A stretch of 11,442 nt of DNA from Cloacimonetes bacterium TCS62 (GTDB lineage Bacteria > Cloacimonadota > Cloacimonadia > Cloacimonadales > TCS61): the NCBI GenBank assembly GCA_001577185.1, contig LSCM01000022.1, forward strand, positions 1 to 11,442, given 5' to 3'. How positions within the stretch are numbered: position 1 is the first letter of the stretch; each line of letters opens with the position of its first letter. The notes below the pieces were generated by a model that saw nothing but the letters and a program-made list of their open reading frames with translations, was not told where the DNA came from and did no database searches. This document shows positions 1 to 7,260 of the stretch, piece by piece. The translations under genes and the position numbers were made by a program.

Positions 1-589
1 GTTTTTGAGAAATCTTAGGTATGATATATGCTAATTTAGATTGATCAAAATTTAATAGTATTGAACCATGCTGCAGCAGTACACCATTTTTCCTCACTTG
101 TGCACTTCCGACTATCTTTTTTCTCTGGTAGTTAAGCTCGAAACGTGAACTACTGGAAAAGCAAGGATTAGCATTTTTTCTTTGATGTTCTGAGGATAAT
201 TTACCTTTTTCAAAATTTACCTCTATTCCCATCAAAGAAAATCCTTTAGCTAAAGCTTTGCTGATCTGAGCATAAGATCGCAAAACATTACCTCCCAATC
301 TATTCTCTATTGGCGATATGACAGAATAAGTGACTTCGTTATCATGTAATACCATTCTACCACCAGTTGGTCGTCTAATATAACCGAACCCAAATTTTTC
401 TAAAGCGCAAAAATCGATCTCATTTTCGACTTCTTGATTGTAACCATAAGAGATCGTTGAAGGCTCCCAATCATAGAATCTGATCGTAGCTGGAGATCTT
501 CCATCAATAACTGATTGAAAGATTGCTTCATCTATTGCCATATTTTCAGCAGGTTTGTGTTTCTTTGTGTTTAATATTCTCCAGTTCAT
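1..589 (-). CDS. Lipoate/octanoate protein transferase, LipM/LplA family (3' end missing)
   Basis: This reading frame stays open from an ATG at 589-587 to the left edge, giving 196 codons; the C-terminal part is outside the window. The family moves octanoyl or lipoyl groups onto a lysine of lipoyl-domain proteins such as GcvH or 2-oxoacid dehydrogenase E2, in the cytoplasm. Visible motifs are the RRPTGGRMVLHDNEVTYS block (residues 72-89), which forms the acyl-binding site, and KIVGSAQVRKNGVLLQHGSI (158-177), with the conserved lysine K158. Cys143 in NPCFSSSSRFEL lies where the LipM octanoyltransferases carry their acyl-thioester cysteine, which favours LipM over an ATP-using LplA ligase, although some LplA proteins also have a residue there. 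The start lies 4 bp after the stop of the upstream DUF975 gene and has only AAAAAG next to it, so translation is probably coupled. Family assignment is firm; the LipM subtype is inferred. Confidence 0.88.
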   Translation of the reverse strand, partial: MNWRILNTKKHKPAENMAIDEAIFQSVIDGRSPATIRFYDWEPSTISYGYNQEVENEIDFCALEKFGFGYIRRPTGGRMVLHDNEVTYSVISPIENRLGGNVLRSYAQISKALAKGFSLMGIEVNFEKGKLSSEHQRKNANPCFSSSSRFELNYQRKKIVGSAQVRKNGVLLQHGSILLNFDQSKLAYIIPKISQK

Positions 590-593
590 CTTT

Positions 594-1241
594 TTAATCA
601 ATTATTCCTGTAACATTTTGATCTGGTATATTTTCATCTTGGTCATCATGAGAATTTAATTGTTCATAAAAAGTAATATGCGAGGTAAACATATAAGGAG
701 AAAGCCAAATAAAACCAATACCAAAAGTTAGAAGTGATAGTATAATCCATCCTAAAAAACTAAGATCTAATAGAAACAACTTTCCTTTATTCCCATGCAT
801 CATTTCTTTACTCTTTTTCAATGTGTCGAGTACTCCCAAATTTGGATTATCAACATAAATAAAATAGATCATTCGATAAGAATATGCTGCTATTATTCCT
901 GGTATGATCAACAATATTGACCATAAGAAAATAAACAATGAACTCAATAAAGAAATACCAATAGTTCTACCCATCAAACCAAGATCTTTACCAGAGAAAT
1001 CAAAAGCTGAAAACAGGTAGTTAAGATCTGTTTTTTGTGTTCTAGATAAGGTCAGGAAATATTTAGCTAATCCAAAAGCTAAAGGACCGGATAATATCCA
1101 TGCAATAACTTGAGTTGTCTCATTCAAACTACCAACAACACCTAGTATTACTACAATAATTAAATTAGCTACAACACAATTACCCCAATTACCTTGCAGA
1201 ACTTCCCTTGCTTTTTTTCTAAAATCAGAAGATATATACAT
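594..1241 (-). CDS. DUF975 family integral membrane protein
   Basis: The product is a 215-residue polytopic inner-membrane protein of unknown function. Its opening, with KAREVLQGNWG at residues 10-20 followed directly by a hydrophobic segment, is the usual start of DUF975 proteins. Other family traits are the LIIPGIIAAYSYRMIYFIYVD block (residues 111-131) and the amphipathic LDTLKKSKEMMHGNKGKLF stretch (138-156) before the last helices. I count about five membrane segments, near 22-38, 43-63, 92-118, 154-175 and 176-194. The tail (197-215) is acidic and polar. The ATG at 1241 is preceded by AAAAAGGAG about 5 bases away, and that ribosome site overlaps the stop of the upstream kinase gene. No enzymatic residues are apparent, and the neighbours do not reveal its role. 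Confidence 0.85.
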   Translation of the reverse strand: MYISSDFRKKAREVLQGNWGNCVVANLIIVVILGVVGSLNETTQVIAWILSGPLAFGLAKYFLTLSRTQKTDLNYLFSAFDFSGKDLGLMGRTIGISLLSSLFIFLWSILLIIPGIIAAYSYRMIYFIYVDNPNLGVLDTLKKSKEMMHGNKGKLFLLDLSFLGWIILSLLTFGIGFIWLSPYMFTSHITFYEQLNSHDDQDENIPDQNVTGIID

Positions 1242-1252
1242 TATTCTCCTTT

Positions 1253-2170
1253 TTAAAAAACGACACTATCTCGAATTATTTTTTTCCTAGTTTCTATTTG
1301 CTTCATATCTGTATTTTGTAATTTTTCCAAGCTGAATGATTCAACGGTATGTGATGCTGCAATTGTCCCATAGATCATAGCGTGCTTGATAATCTTCTTA
1401 TTAATCTTTCCTTTCGATGTGAGAAAACCCATAAATCCCCCGGCAAAACTATCACCTGCACCCGTTGGATCGACAACAGCTCGAACTGGAAAAATTGGTG
1501 AATAGAACAGCATATCTTCTCCAATAGCCATTGCACCATATTGACCACGCTTAATTATTATTAGCTGAGCTCCCATTTTGCATGCTTTACTCGCTGCCAT
1601 AAAAACATTTTTTTCCTGAGTGAGCATTTTTATCTCTTCTTCATTTATAAATAGAATATCAACTTTTTTTATGACTTCTAACAACAGTTCCCTTTCTCCA
1701 TCTATCCAAAAATTCATCGTATCACAAGCAACAATTTTTGGTTTTTCTATTTGTTCTAATACTCTCAGTTGTAAAGTTGGATGAATGTTACCCAGAAATA
1801 GATATTCACTGCTTTCGTATTCCTTTGGGATCTGAGGATCGAAATCTGCAAATACATTAAGTTGGGTATCCAAAGTCTCAGCAATATTCAGATCGTTGTA
1901 AACTCCTTTCCAAAAGAACGTTTTGCCTTCAATAATCTCAATACCCTTTGAACATATATTATGTTGCTCGAATAGGTCTAGATTTGCTTGAGGAAAATCA
2001 TCCCCGACAACTCCCACTATACGCGTGTTACAAAAATAACTTCCAGCCATTGCCGCATAAGAAGCAGAACCTCCTAAAGCCATATCTTTTTTCCCAAATG
2101 GAGTTTGTACCGAATCAAATGCTATAGAACCTACAACTAGTAGCGACATATCTTTTTTATTACTTTTCAT
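1253..2170 (-). CDS. PfkB-family carbohydrate/nucleoside kinase
   Basis: This is an ATP-dependent kinase of the ribokinase/PfkB fold, phosphorylating a sugar or nucleoside hydroxyl in the cytoplasm. The N-terminal strand LLVVGSIAFDS (residues 10-20) and the substrate-binding GGSASYAAMAG (33-43) are followed by the NEEEIKML helix (176-183), IIIKRGQYGA (204-213) and the PfkB signature DPTGAGDSFAGGF (234-246), where D240 is the expected catalytic base. The length of 305 residues is normal. The substrate cannot be read from sequence: adenosine, ribose and other sugar kinases share all these motifs. Start choice is uncertain. The ATG at 2170 overlaps the upstream small gene by 11 bp and has AAAGGAGA 12 bases away; the ATG at 2149 (Met8) begins right at the conserved fold but lacks a good ribosome site. 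I kept 2170. Residues 1-7 are lysine-rich and unlikely to matter to the fold. Confidence 0.9.
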   Translation of the reverse strand: MKSNKKDMSLLVVGSIAFDSVQTPFGKKDMALGGSASYAAMAGSYFCNTRIVGVVGDDFPQANLDLFEQHNICSKGIEIIEGKTFFWKGVYNDLNIAETLDTQLNVFADFDPQIPKEYESSEYLFLGNIHPTLQLRVLEQIEKPKIVACDTMNFWIDGERELLLEVIKKVDILFINEEEIKMLTQEKNVFMAASKACKMGAQLIIIKRGQYGAMAIGEDMLFYSPIFPVRAVVDPTGAGDSFAGGFMGFLTSKGKINKKIIKHAMIYGTIAASHTVESFSLEKLQNTDMKQIETRKKIIRDSVVF

Positions 2171-2360
2171 TGATTATTTCAATCTCCTTTGATCGATCTT
2201 GTAGAATGCCATCTGAAGTGCTATATGTTTTGAGATTTTTAATTACCATCACAAGAAATATTAGTGCAAAAATTTTTATTAATAAACTTACCCAAGTGTT
2301 GTGTTTTTTCCTTTTTCGTTCTTGAAATCTTGCTTTTACTTCTTTTAAAAATTCATGCAT
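2160..2360 (-). CDS. Small single-pass membrane protein, unknown function
   Basis: I do not recognise this 66-residue protein. The first 23 residues are strongly charged and basic (KARFQERKRKKHN), followed by one hydrophobic helix at about residues 24-42 (WVSLLIKIFALIFLVMVIK). After that comes a polar tail ending in an acidic stretch (DRSKEIEIINEK). By the positive-inside rule the N terminus should be cytoplasmic and the tail periplasmic. It starts 4 bp after the aminotransferase stop with no Shine-Dalgarno site, and its end overlaps the kinase start by 11 bp, so it is probably translated by coupling. That tight placement between two real genes, with no room left over, is the main argument that it is a gene. 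It could be a small subunit or anchor for a neighbour, but nothing in the sequence shows which. Confidence 0.7.
   Translation of the reverse strand: MHEFLKEVKARFQERKRKKHNTWVSLLIKIFALIFLVMVIKNLKTYSTSDGILQDRSKEIEIINEK
2183..2190 (-). promoter_or_regulatory. Shine-Dalgarno site upstream of the PfkB-family kinase gene
   Basis: On the minus strand this reads AAAGGAGA, a strong anti-16S match lying inside the end of the small membrane-protein gene. It ends 12 bases before the ATG at 2170 and 33 bases before the ATG at 2149. The spacing is long for the first start and impossible for the second, so it supports the upstream ATG without settling the question. Confidence 0.5.
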
Positions 2361-2364
2361 AAAA

Positions 2365-3597
2365 TTATCTTTTTAAACTTTCAGCTAATCCACGTTTGAA
2401 ATTTTTTAGCCCTTCCTTAATATTGTCGATACTATTGGCATAAGAGAATCTAACATAATTATCTACACCAAAAGCAGAACCTGGAACCACAGCGACTTTA
2501 TGCTCTTTAATCAGGTATTCACATAATCTCACAGATTTCGTTTTAGTTTTTTTAAAATAGGAACTTTTTGTATAGAAATTAGCATTTTGAAGATAATATG
2601 ATATATCTGGCATGGCATAAAATGCCCCTTTAGGAACATTATATTTTATGTGTGGGATCTCTTTGAATCCATCAATTAAGATATCTCGTCTTTTTTGGAA
2701 TTCAAATCTCATCTTTTGAACATCATCCTCACATTCATCTAAAGCGCATATAGCGGCTTTTTGTGTGATAGAATTAACGCAGGAGGTTGTATGACTTTGG
2801 ATGCGAGCTGCACTTTTAATAATATCTACAGGGCCAGCAGCATAACCTAATCTCCATCCAGTCATCGCATATGCTTTAGAAACACCATTTATTAGTACTG
2901 TATGTTCTCTCACCTCTTTTGAAATATTTGCTATTGAATAGTGTTTTTCTCCCTCATAAACCAATTTTTCATATATTTCGTCAGCTATTATGATCAAATT
3001 ATGCTTAAGGCAAATCTGAGCTATCTCTTCAAGTTCTTTTTGAGTGTATACTGAACCTGTAGGATTATTAGGTGTATTTAGAATAAGTGCTCTGGGGCTA
3101 CTTAGTGTTTCAATAGATTCCTCTAATTGTTCAACACTTATTTTGAAATCAGAATCCACTGTAGTAGGAATAAATATCGGATGTGCATCTACCATTTCGA
3201 CTTGGGAATTATAACTCACCCAATATGGGGTGGGGATCAAAACTTCATCACGAGGATCACAAATTGCCATAAGAATAAACATGATTGAAGCTTTTGCACC
3301 CGGAGAGACCAAAATATCTTTCACACTACAATCAAGATCATTATCCCGCTTTAATTTAGCAGAAATAGCTTCTCTAAGACTCGAAATGCCGGATGTATTC
3401 GTATAACGAGTGAAATTATCCTTAATAGCTTGATGTGCACAATCTTTTATTTTTTGGGGAGTGTTAAAATCCGGTTCTCCCACTCCAAAGTTAATAACGT
3501 TAATCCCTTTTTCCTGCATTTGTTTAGCTAATGCTGATACGGTTAAAGTAGGTGATGGATTTATCGCTTTCGCTCTATGTGATAAATGAATAGCCAT
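2365..3597 (-). CDS. aspC: Aspartate aminotransferase-type class I/II PLP enzyme
   Basis: This is a pyridoxal-phosphate enzyme of fold type I that swaps amino groups between aspartate (or another amino acid) and 2-oxoglutarate. The 410 residues match the Ib (Bacillus/Thermus-like) aspartate aminotransferases from end to end. Visible features are INFGVGEPDFNTP (35-47) near the start, LNTPNNPTGSVY (173-184) with the cofactor-binding Asn178, ADEIYEKLVYEG (205-216) with Asp206 facing the pyridine nitrogen, SKAYAMTGWRLGYAAGP (240-256) with the Schiff-base lysine K241, and YVRFSYA (381-387) with R383 for the substrate carboxylate. The ATG at 3597 follows AGGAGG at good distance. It lies 22 bp after glyS and 4 bp before the small membrane-protein gene. 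Related enzymes act on prephenate, methionine or aromatic acids, so substrate is the less certain part. Confidence 0.9.
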   Translation of the reverse strand: MAIHLSHRAKAINPSPTLTVSALAKQMQEKGINVINFGVGEPDFNTPQKIKDCAHQAIKDNFTRYTNTSGISSLREAISAKLKRDNDLDCSVKDILVSPGAKASIMFILMAICDPRDEVLIPTPYWVSYNSQVEMVDAHPIFIPTTVDSDFKISVEQLEESIETLSSPRALILNTPNNPTGSVYTQKELEEIAQICLKHNLIIIADEIYEKLVYEGEKHYSIANISKEVREHTVLINGVSKAYAMTGWRLGYAAGPVDIIKSAARIQSHTTSCVNSITQKAAICALDECEDDVQKMRFEFQKRRDILIDGFKEIPHIKYNVPKGAFYAMPDISYYLQNANFYTKSSYFKKTKTKSVRLCEYLIKEHKVAVVPGSAFGVDNYVRFSYANSIDNIKEGLKNFKRGLAESLKR

Positions 3598-3619
3598 CTA
3601 TCCTCCTATTATTTTTAAA

Positions 3620-5692
3620 TTAATTCTCGACGACAATTTTGGAAATATCAGCAACTTTAATAAATAAGTCACGAATCAATTTTAATAGATTTAATCTGTT
3701 TTGTTGTAGGGCTTTATCATCCACATTCACCAAAACATCATCAAAGAAATTATCGATTTTTTCACCAAAACCAATAAGAATTTCCAGAATCTCTTCATAA
3801 TCATTTATTTTTAAAAGCTTGATTATTTTTGTTTTTAATTTTTTATATTCTTTGTAGAATAAAATCTCAGTTTCATTTTTTAATAAAGAAACATCAACTT
3901 CATCCAATTTGCCATAATCAGCAATTATATTGGATACTCTCTTAAAACCTAAGACCAGTTTTATGAAATCACTTTGAGCTTTAACACTCTGTAAAGCAAC
4001 TGCTCTTCTCAATAGATCTGGTATATTGGAAAAATCTATATGCATAACACTACCGATCACATCATAGTCAATTTCCGATTGTTGCAGAAACCATTCAATT
4101 CTCTTCTTAAAATAATCATTCACAAAGCTGAGTTCTGTTTTTTTTAATTTATCATCTAATATGGAAAAAGCATATTTGATCAATTCATGAATATCCAGCT
4201 CAAACTTCTGGTTTGCAATAATCTTTATGATGGCATTTGCAGCCCTTCTCAAAGCAAAAGGATCTTTTGAACCAGTCGGTTTCAAACCAACCCCAATTAT
4301 TCCACAAATTGTATCCGCTTTATCTGCAATAGCTACAATTGCACCTATTGTTGAGATATTTTTATTACCATTGCTATAATGCTCTTCTATCGCTTGAGCT
4401 ACATCAGATTTTTCACCGCTTTTAAGTGCATAATAGCGACCTATATAACCCTGGAGTTTTGTGAATTCTTTTTCACCCAGCATTAGCGTAACTAAATCAG
4501 CTTTACATAGTTTTGCTGCCCGAATTGCATTTGTTTTATCAGATATATCAATGTTCAGGATATTGCAAATAAAATCTACTAATTTTATAATTCTTTCAGT
4601 TTTTTCGTAAATTGAACCAAGATCTTCTTGGAATGTCACATCTTTTAGTTTTGGAACAAAATTTTCTAATGGAGCACCTGTATCTTCAAGATAGAAAAAT
4701 TCAGCATCATCTAAGCGTGCCTTAATAACTTTTTCGTTTCCGACCTTTATCAAATCTGAATAATCAGGATTACCATTTGATATAAAAACAAACTCATTAC
4801 TGAGGTCACCGTTTTCTTTAATAACAGAAAAATATTTTTGGTGTTCTGATAGGGTCGAAGTCACAACTAGCCTGGGCAGTTTTATGTATTTCTCATCAAA
4901 ACTAGCAACTCCGGCTGTAGGATATTCCACTAGATCTACAACAGTTTCTAATAACCTATTATTTTGCATCACTGATCTATTAGTGTTTTTAAATAACTCT
5001 TGCAACTGCTTTGTTATTAACTGTTTTCTTTCTTCTCTGTCTACAATTACAAATCCCTTTTTCAATTTATCTTCATATTCTTCGATCTTAGCGATTTCTA
5101 GTGAATTGTTTAAGCTTTGAAAACGGTTACCATAAGTTATTCTCTGTGATTTTACCCCATCAATATTCAGATTAATAAGTTCATCACCGAACAAGGCTAA
5201 AATCCAACGTATAGGTCTGGCAAATTGAAGTTTACTTTTTCCCCATTTCATAGATTTTGGAAATGAAAGCTCATTAATAAAACTTTTGGTGATATTTTTA
5301 ATTATTTCGGTAGTTTCTTTACCTTTTACTTCTTTTTTAACTGCAAGTTTTTCACCCTTAGCTGTTTTTTTAAAAAAAACATCTTCTTCAGTTGCATTAG
5401 CCCCTTTTAAGAAGCCTGATCCAGCTTTAGTTAAACTTCCGTCACCATCATAAGAGATCTTTCTAGGTGGTCCGATTTTCTCAGTAGTTTCGTCTAATTG
5501 TTTTGATTGTAATGAATCAATTTTAATTGCAAATCGACGGGGTGTTGAAAATAGCTTAATTTTTCCATATTCTAGCTTTTCTTCTTTTAAGGTTGACTCA
5601 AATTTATTTTTTAAGCTTGATATTGCCTGATGAATATAACCTGCAGGAATTTCTTCAACTCCGATCTCCAATAAAAAACTCTGTTTAAGCAT
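3620..5692 (-). CDS. glyS: Glycine--tRNA ligase beta subunit
   Basis: This is the large beta chain of the bacterial alpha2beta2 glycyl-tRNA synthetase, which attaches glycine to tRNA-Gly in the cytoplasm; the beta chain mainly recognises the tRNA while the alpha chain (glyQ) carries the aminoacylation core. The 690 residues equal the usual length. Motifs in order are LLEIGVEEIPAGYI (7-20), KSMKWG...FARPIRWI (146-164), the ARLDDAEFFYLED region (325-337), DKADTICGIIGVGLKPTG (457-474) and DPFALRRAANAIIKI (477-491). The C-terminal anticodon-binding domain includes FFDDVLVNVDD and RLNLLKLIRDLF (649-677). GAGGAA lies just before the ATG at 5692. No glyQ is fused to it or adjacent: the gene upstream encodes an outer-membrane protein and the gene downstream an aminotransferase. 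glyQ must be elsewhere in the genome if this enzyme works. Confidence 0.97.
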   Translation of the reverse strand: MLKQSFLLEIGVEEIPAGYIHQAISSLKNKFESTLKEEKLEYGKIKLFSTPRRFAIKIDSLQSKQLDETTEKIGPPRKISYDGDGSLTKAGSGFLKGANATEEDVFFKKTAKGEKLAVKKEVKGKETTEIIKNITKSFINELSFPKSMKWGKSKLQFARPIRWILALFGDELINLNIDGVKSQRITYGNRFQSLNNSLEIAKIEEYEDKLKKGFVIVDREERKQLITKQLQELFKNTNRSVMQNNRLLETVVDLVEYPTAGVASFDEKYIKLPRLVVTSTLSEHQKYFSVIKENGDLSNEFVFISNGNPDYSDLIKVGNEKVIKARLDDAEFFYLEDTGAPLENFVPKLKDVTFQEDLGSIYEKTERIIKLVDFICNILNIDISDKTNAIRAAKLCKADLVTLMLGEKEFTKLQGYIGRYYALKSGEKSDVAQAIEEHYSNGNKNISTIGAIVAIADKADTICGIIGVGLKPTGSKDPFALRRAANAIIKIIANQKFELDIHELIKYAFSILDDKLKKTELSFVNDYFKKRIEWFLQQSEIDYDVIGSVMHIDFSNIPDLLRRAVALQSVKAQSDFIKLVLGFKRVSNIIADYGKLDEVDVSLLKNETEILFYKEYKKLKTKIIKLLKINDYEEILEILIGFGEKIDNFFDDVLVNVDDKALQQNRLNLLKLIRDLFIKVADISKIVVEN

Positions 5693-5784
5693 TATTTCCT
5701 CAATAAATATTTTTGCTAATTTTTTTTAGAAGAACTTTTTGTAAACATTTTTCTAAGAAAGTTATTAGTGAAATGTCTTATCTT
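5693..5784. other. Intergenic gap between the PorV-like gene and glyS
   Basis: These 92 bp are the only sizeable break in the leftward gene run. Read on the minus strand they hold weak nested inverted repeats (TTAGAA paired with TTCTAA across a 19-base loop, and CTAAT with ATTAG). The run that follows is A rather than T, so this is not a standard intrinsic terminator in the direction of transcription. I see no convincing -35/-10 pair. A promoter for glyS here is possible from spacing alone. Confidence 0.4.
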
Positions 5785-6714
5785 TTATTCGAATAAATAG
5801 TTCAATGTTAGTTGATGCATTAATCCTAAATTTCCGTATGAGACTATAGCATAATCAAATTTCATATTATATTGTGAAATATTAAAACCTAAACCTGAAG
5901 ATAAACCCGAAAATTGTTCGTAATTTCCCGAATTATAACTATAGCCAATTCTAAAATCAAGCATTTGATGAAGTGTATATTCAAAGCCACTCTTAACAGT
6001 AAAAACATTATCTAGAGGTTTGTATACATCTAAAGTTAAAAAATATTTATTATTAGGATGATAGCTAAATCCGGCACTTATAGTCTTAGGAAGATTTTCT
6101 TCATATTTGCTCTCAGTATAATAAGATAGTTGCTTCCCAAAATTTCTGAAAGAGATCCCAAGTTTCAAATCCTTCTGTGTAGTTTGGTGCATGATGGCAA
6201 GATCAAAAGCGATAGCACTAGCTGAGCTTTCATCTAACGATTCATGTAGATATTTAAGATTAACTCCAAAATCTAAATTGGGTAATATATAACGTCCATA
6301 ACTTATTCCAGCAATAAAATCTGAAACACCAAAAGTACCAGCAATTTCTGAAAAATTCCCCATTTCATCAGCAACGGTTCTCTCTTCATTAGTTGTAAGA
6401 CCTTTTGAAAAAATTGCAATAGTCGAATATTCATTTCGTGGAAAAGCATAAACTGCTGAGCCACAATGCACATCTTCAAAATAGTTCATATAGGTAATAG
6501 AAGCTTGCGATGAACTAAGTTGTACCAAGCCGGCAGGATTAAAAAAAACAGCATTCGCATCATTAGATAACCCTGTATAAGAATTTGCCATTGCACTAGC
6601 GCGAGCCGAATAATTTAATTTGAAAAAAGTGAATCCTGTAGTACCTGCATCGTTATGTACAGCTTGTAAAGTGCTTACAAGTATTAAAATTCCTATAAGT
6701 AATTTATATTTCAT
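5785..6714 (-). CDS. PorV/PorQ-family outer-membrane beta-barrel protein
   Basis: The product is a 309-residue secreted protein predicted to form a beta-barrel in the outer membrane. A signal peptide occupies residues 1-18 (MKYKLLIGILILVSTLQA) with likely cleavage before VHNDAG. The mature start carries the family signature: FFKLNYSARASAMANSYTG followed by DANAVFFNPAGL (52-63), the DxNAxxxNPAGL motif shared by PorV/PorQ and FadL-like barrels. The rest alternates polar and hydrophobic residues, with glycine/tyrosine-rich strands, and ends in HQLTLNYLFE, a typical final strand. In Bacteroidota, PorV shuttles type IX secretion cargo, but many paralogues across the FCB group have no known role, and no other type IX gene is visible here. 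The ATG at 6714 was chosen because AAAGGGA lies 7 bases upstream. The gene overlaps the upstream EIIA gene by 11 bp, implying coupled translation. Confidence 0.85.
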   Translation of the reverse strand: MKYKLLIGILILVSTLQAVHNDAGTTGFTFFKLNYSARASAMANSYTGLSNDANAVFFNPAGLVQLSSSQASITYMNYFEDVHCGSAVYAFPRNEYSTIAIFSKGLTTNEERTVADEMGNFSEIAGTFGVSDFIAGISYGRYILPNLDFGVNLKYLHESLDESSASAIAFDLAIMHQTTQKDLKLGISFRNFGKQLSYYTESKYEENLPKTISAGFSYHPNNKYFLTLDVYKPLDNVFTVKSGFEYTLHQMLDFRIGYSYNSGNYEQFSGLSSGLGFNISQYNMKFDYAIVSYGNLGLMHQLTLNYLFE

Positions 6715-7156
6715 TTTCAATTCCCTTTAATAGATCATAAATTGCTTTATATGTACTACAATTAAATAATCTATTCCTATTTTCCTCATCACGAAAAAAA
6801 TTAGACATTTTACTTAATATTTTCATATATTCTTCTTTCATATTTTCCGGAACAGCAATCATAAATACAGCTTTTACTGGTTCGTCGTCAATCGAGTTAA
6901 ACTCCAGCTCATTGTCAAGAATATATATGGCAATTTTAAACTGCTTCACATCCTTGGACCTAGCATGCGGAATAGCTACATTACGACCAATCCCTGTAGA
7001 CATTAATTCCTCTCTCTCTAAAATAGAATTTAAAAAATTTTCTGAGGATAAGATCACATCATTGTCTGCAAGAAATTCAACCATTTCAGTTAGACAGCTT
7101 TTTTTATCTAAAGCATAGTAATTCAGTTTAATCAGTTTTTCAGAAAATATGCTCAT
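6704..7156 (-). CDS. PTS EIIA domain protein, fructose/nitrogen (PtsN) type
   Basis: This is a stand-alone 150-residue EIIA domain of the fructose/mannitol/nitrogen family, which receives phosphate from HPr on a histidine. The active site is clear: STGIGRNVAIPHARS (residues 53-67) with phospho-acceptor His64. An N-terminal helical region (LTEMVEFLADND) and the VKAVFMIAVPE strand (94-104) complete the fold. E. coli PtsN is of similar length. With no EIIB or EIIC visible, a regulatory role rather than sugar uptake is more likely, but the missing parts could be elsewhere. It is the first gene of the leftward run, its ATG at 7156 facing the divergent control region, with AAAAAAGG 12 or so bases upstream as a weak ribosome site. 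It overlaps the PorV-like gene by 11 bp. Confidence 0.9.
   Translation of the reverse strand: MSIFSEKLIKLNYYALDKKSCLTEMVEFLADNDVILSSENFLNSILEREELMSTGIGRNVAIPHARSKDVKQFKIAIYILDNELEFNSIDDEPVKAVFMIAVPENMKEEYMKILSKMSNFFRDEENRNRLFNCSTYKAIYDLLKGIENEI
6722..6728 (-). promoter_or_regulatory. Shine-Dalgarno site that fixes the PorV-like gene start
   Basis: On the minus strand this reads AAAGGGA inside the end of the EIIA gene. It is 7 bases before the ATG at 6714-6712 but only 1 base before the in-frame TTG at 6720-6718. The spacing makes the ATG the real start and excludes the TTG. Confidence 0.7.
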
Positions 7157-7203
7157 ATCATTTTTTACCTTTTTTCGTTGCTAAATCATCTCTATTTATT
7201 TGC

Positions 7204-7221
7204 TTGACTTCATATAGTCAA
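7204..7221. repeat. Perfect 6-bp inverted repeat, candidate operator
   Basis: TTGACTTCATATAGTCAA consists of perfect inverted arms TTGACT and AGTCAA around a 6-base centre TCATAT. It lies 47 bp before the SurA-like gene ATG and 48 bp before the EIIA gene ATG, almost exactly in the middle of the divergent region. The shape and place suit a dimeric regulator acting on both directions, or two back-to-back -35 boxes. Nothing here identifies a protein that binds it. Confidence 0.45.
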
Positions 7222-7254
7222 TTTATTTTTTGTGTTTAATAATTATATTGAAAA

Positions 7255-7260
7255 AGGAGA
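7255..7260 (+). promoter_or_regulatory. Shine-Dalgarno site that fixes the SurA-like gene start
   Basis: AGGAGA lies 7 bases before the ATG at 7268. An in-frame GTG at 7232 would add 12 residues (including EKGEKS) ahead of the signal peptide, encoded partly by this ribosome site itself. The ATG is therefore the start. Confidence 0.8.

Noticed and set aside
4884..5120. Plus-strand open frame of 78 codons inside glyS
   Set aside because: It lies wholly antisense to a well-conserved gene, has low-complexity Ser/Asn/Leu content and no family resemblance.
5693..5784. Intrinsic terminator between the PorV-like gene and glyS
   Set aside because: The inverted repeats have long loops and A-T stems, and are followed by A rather than T in the direction of transcription.
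6715..6720. Start of the PorV-like gene at the in-frame TTG at 6720
   Set aside because: The AAAGGGA ribosome site is only 1 base away from the TTG but 7 bases from the ATG at 6714, and the signal peptide begins properly at the ATG.
6912..7118. Plus-strand open frame of 68 codons inside the EIIA gene
   Set aside because: It is antisense to the conserved active-site region of EIIA and has no recognisable features.
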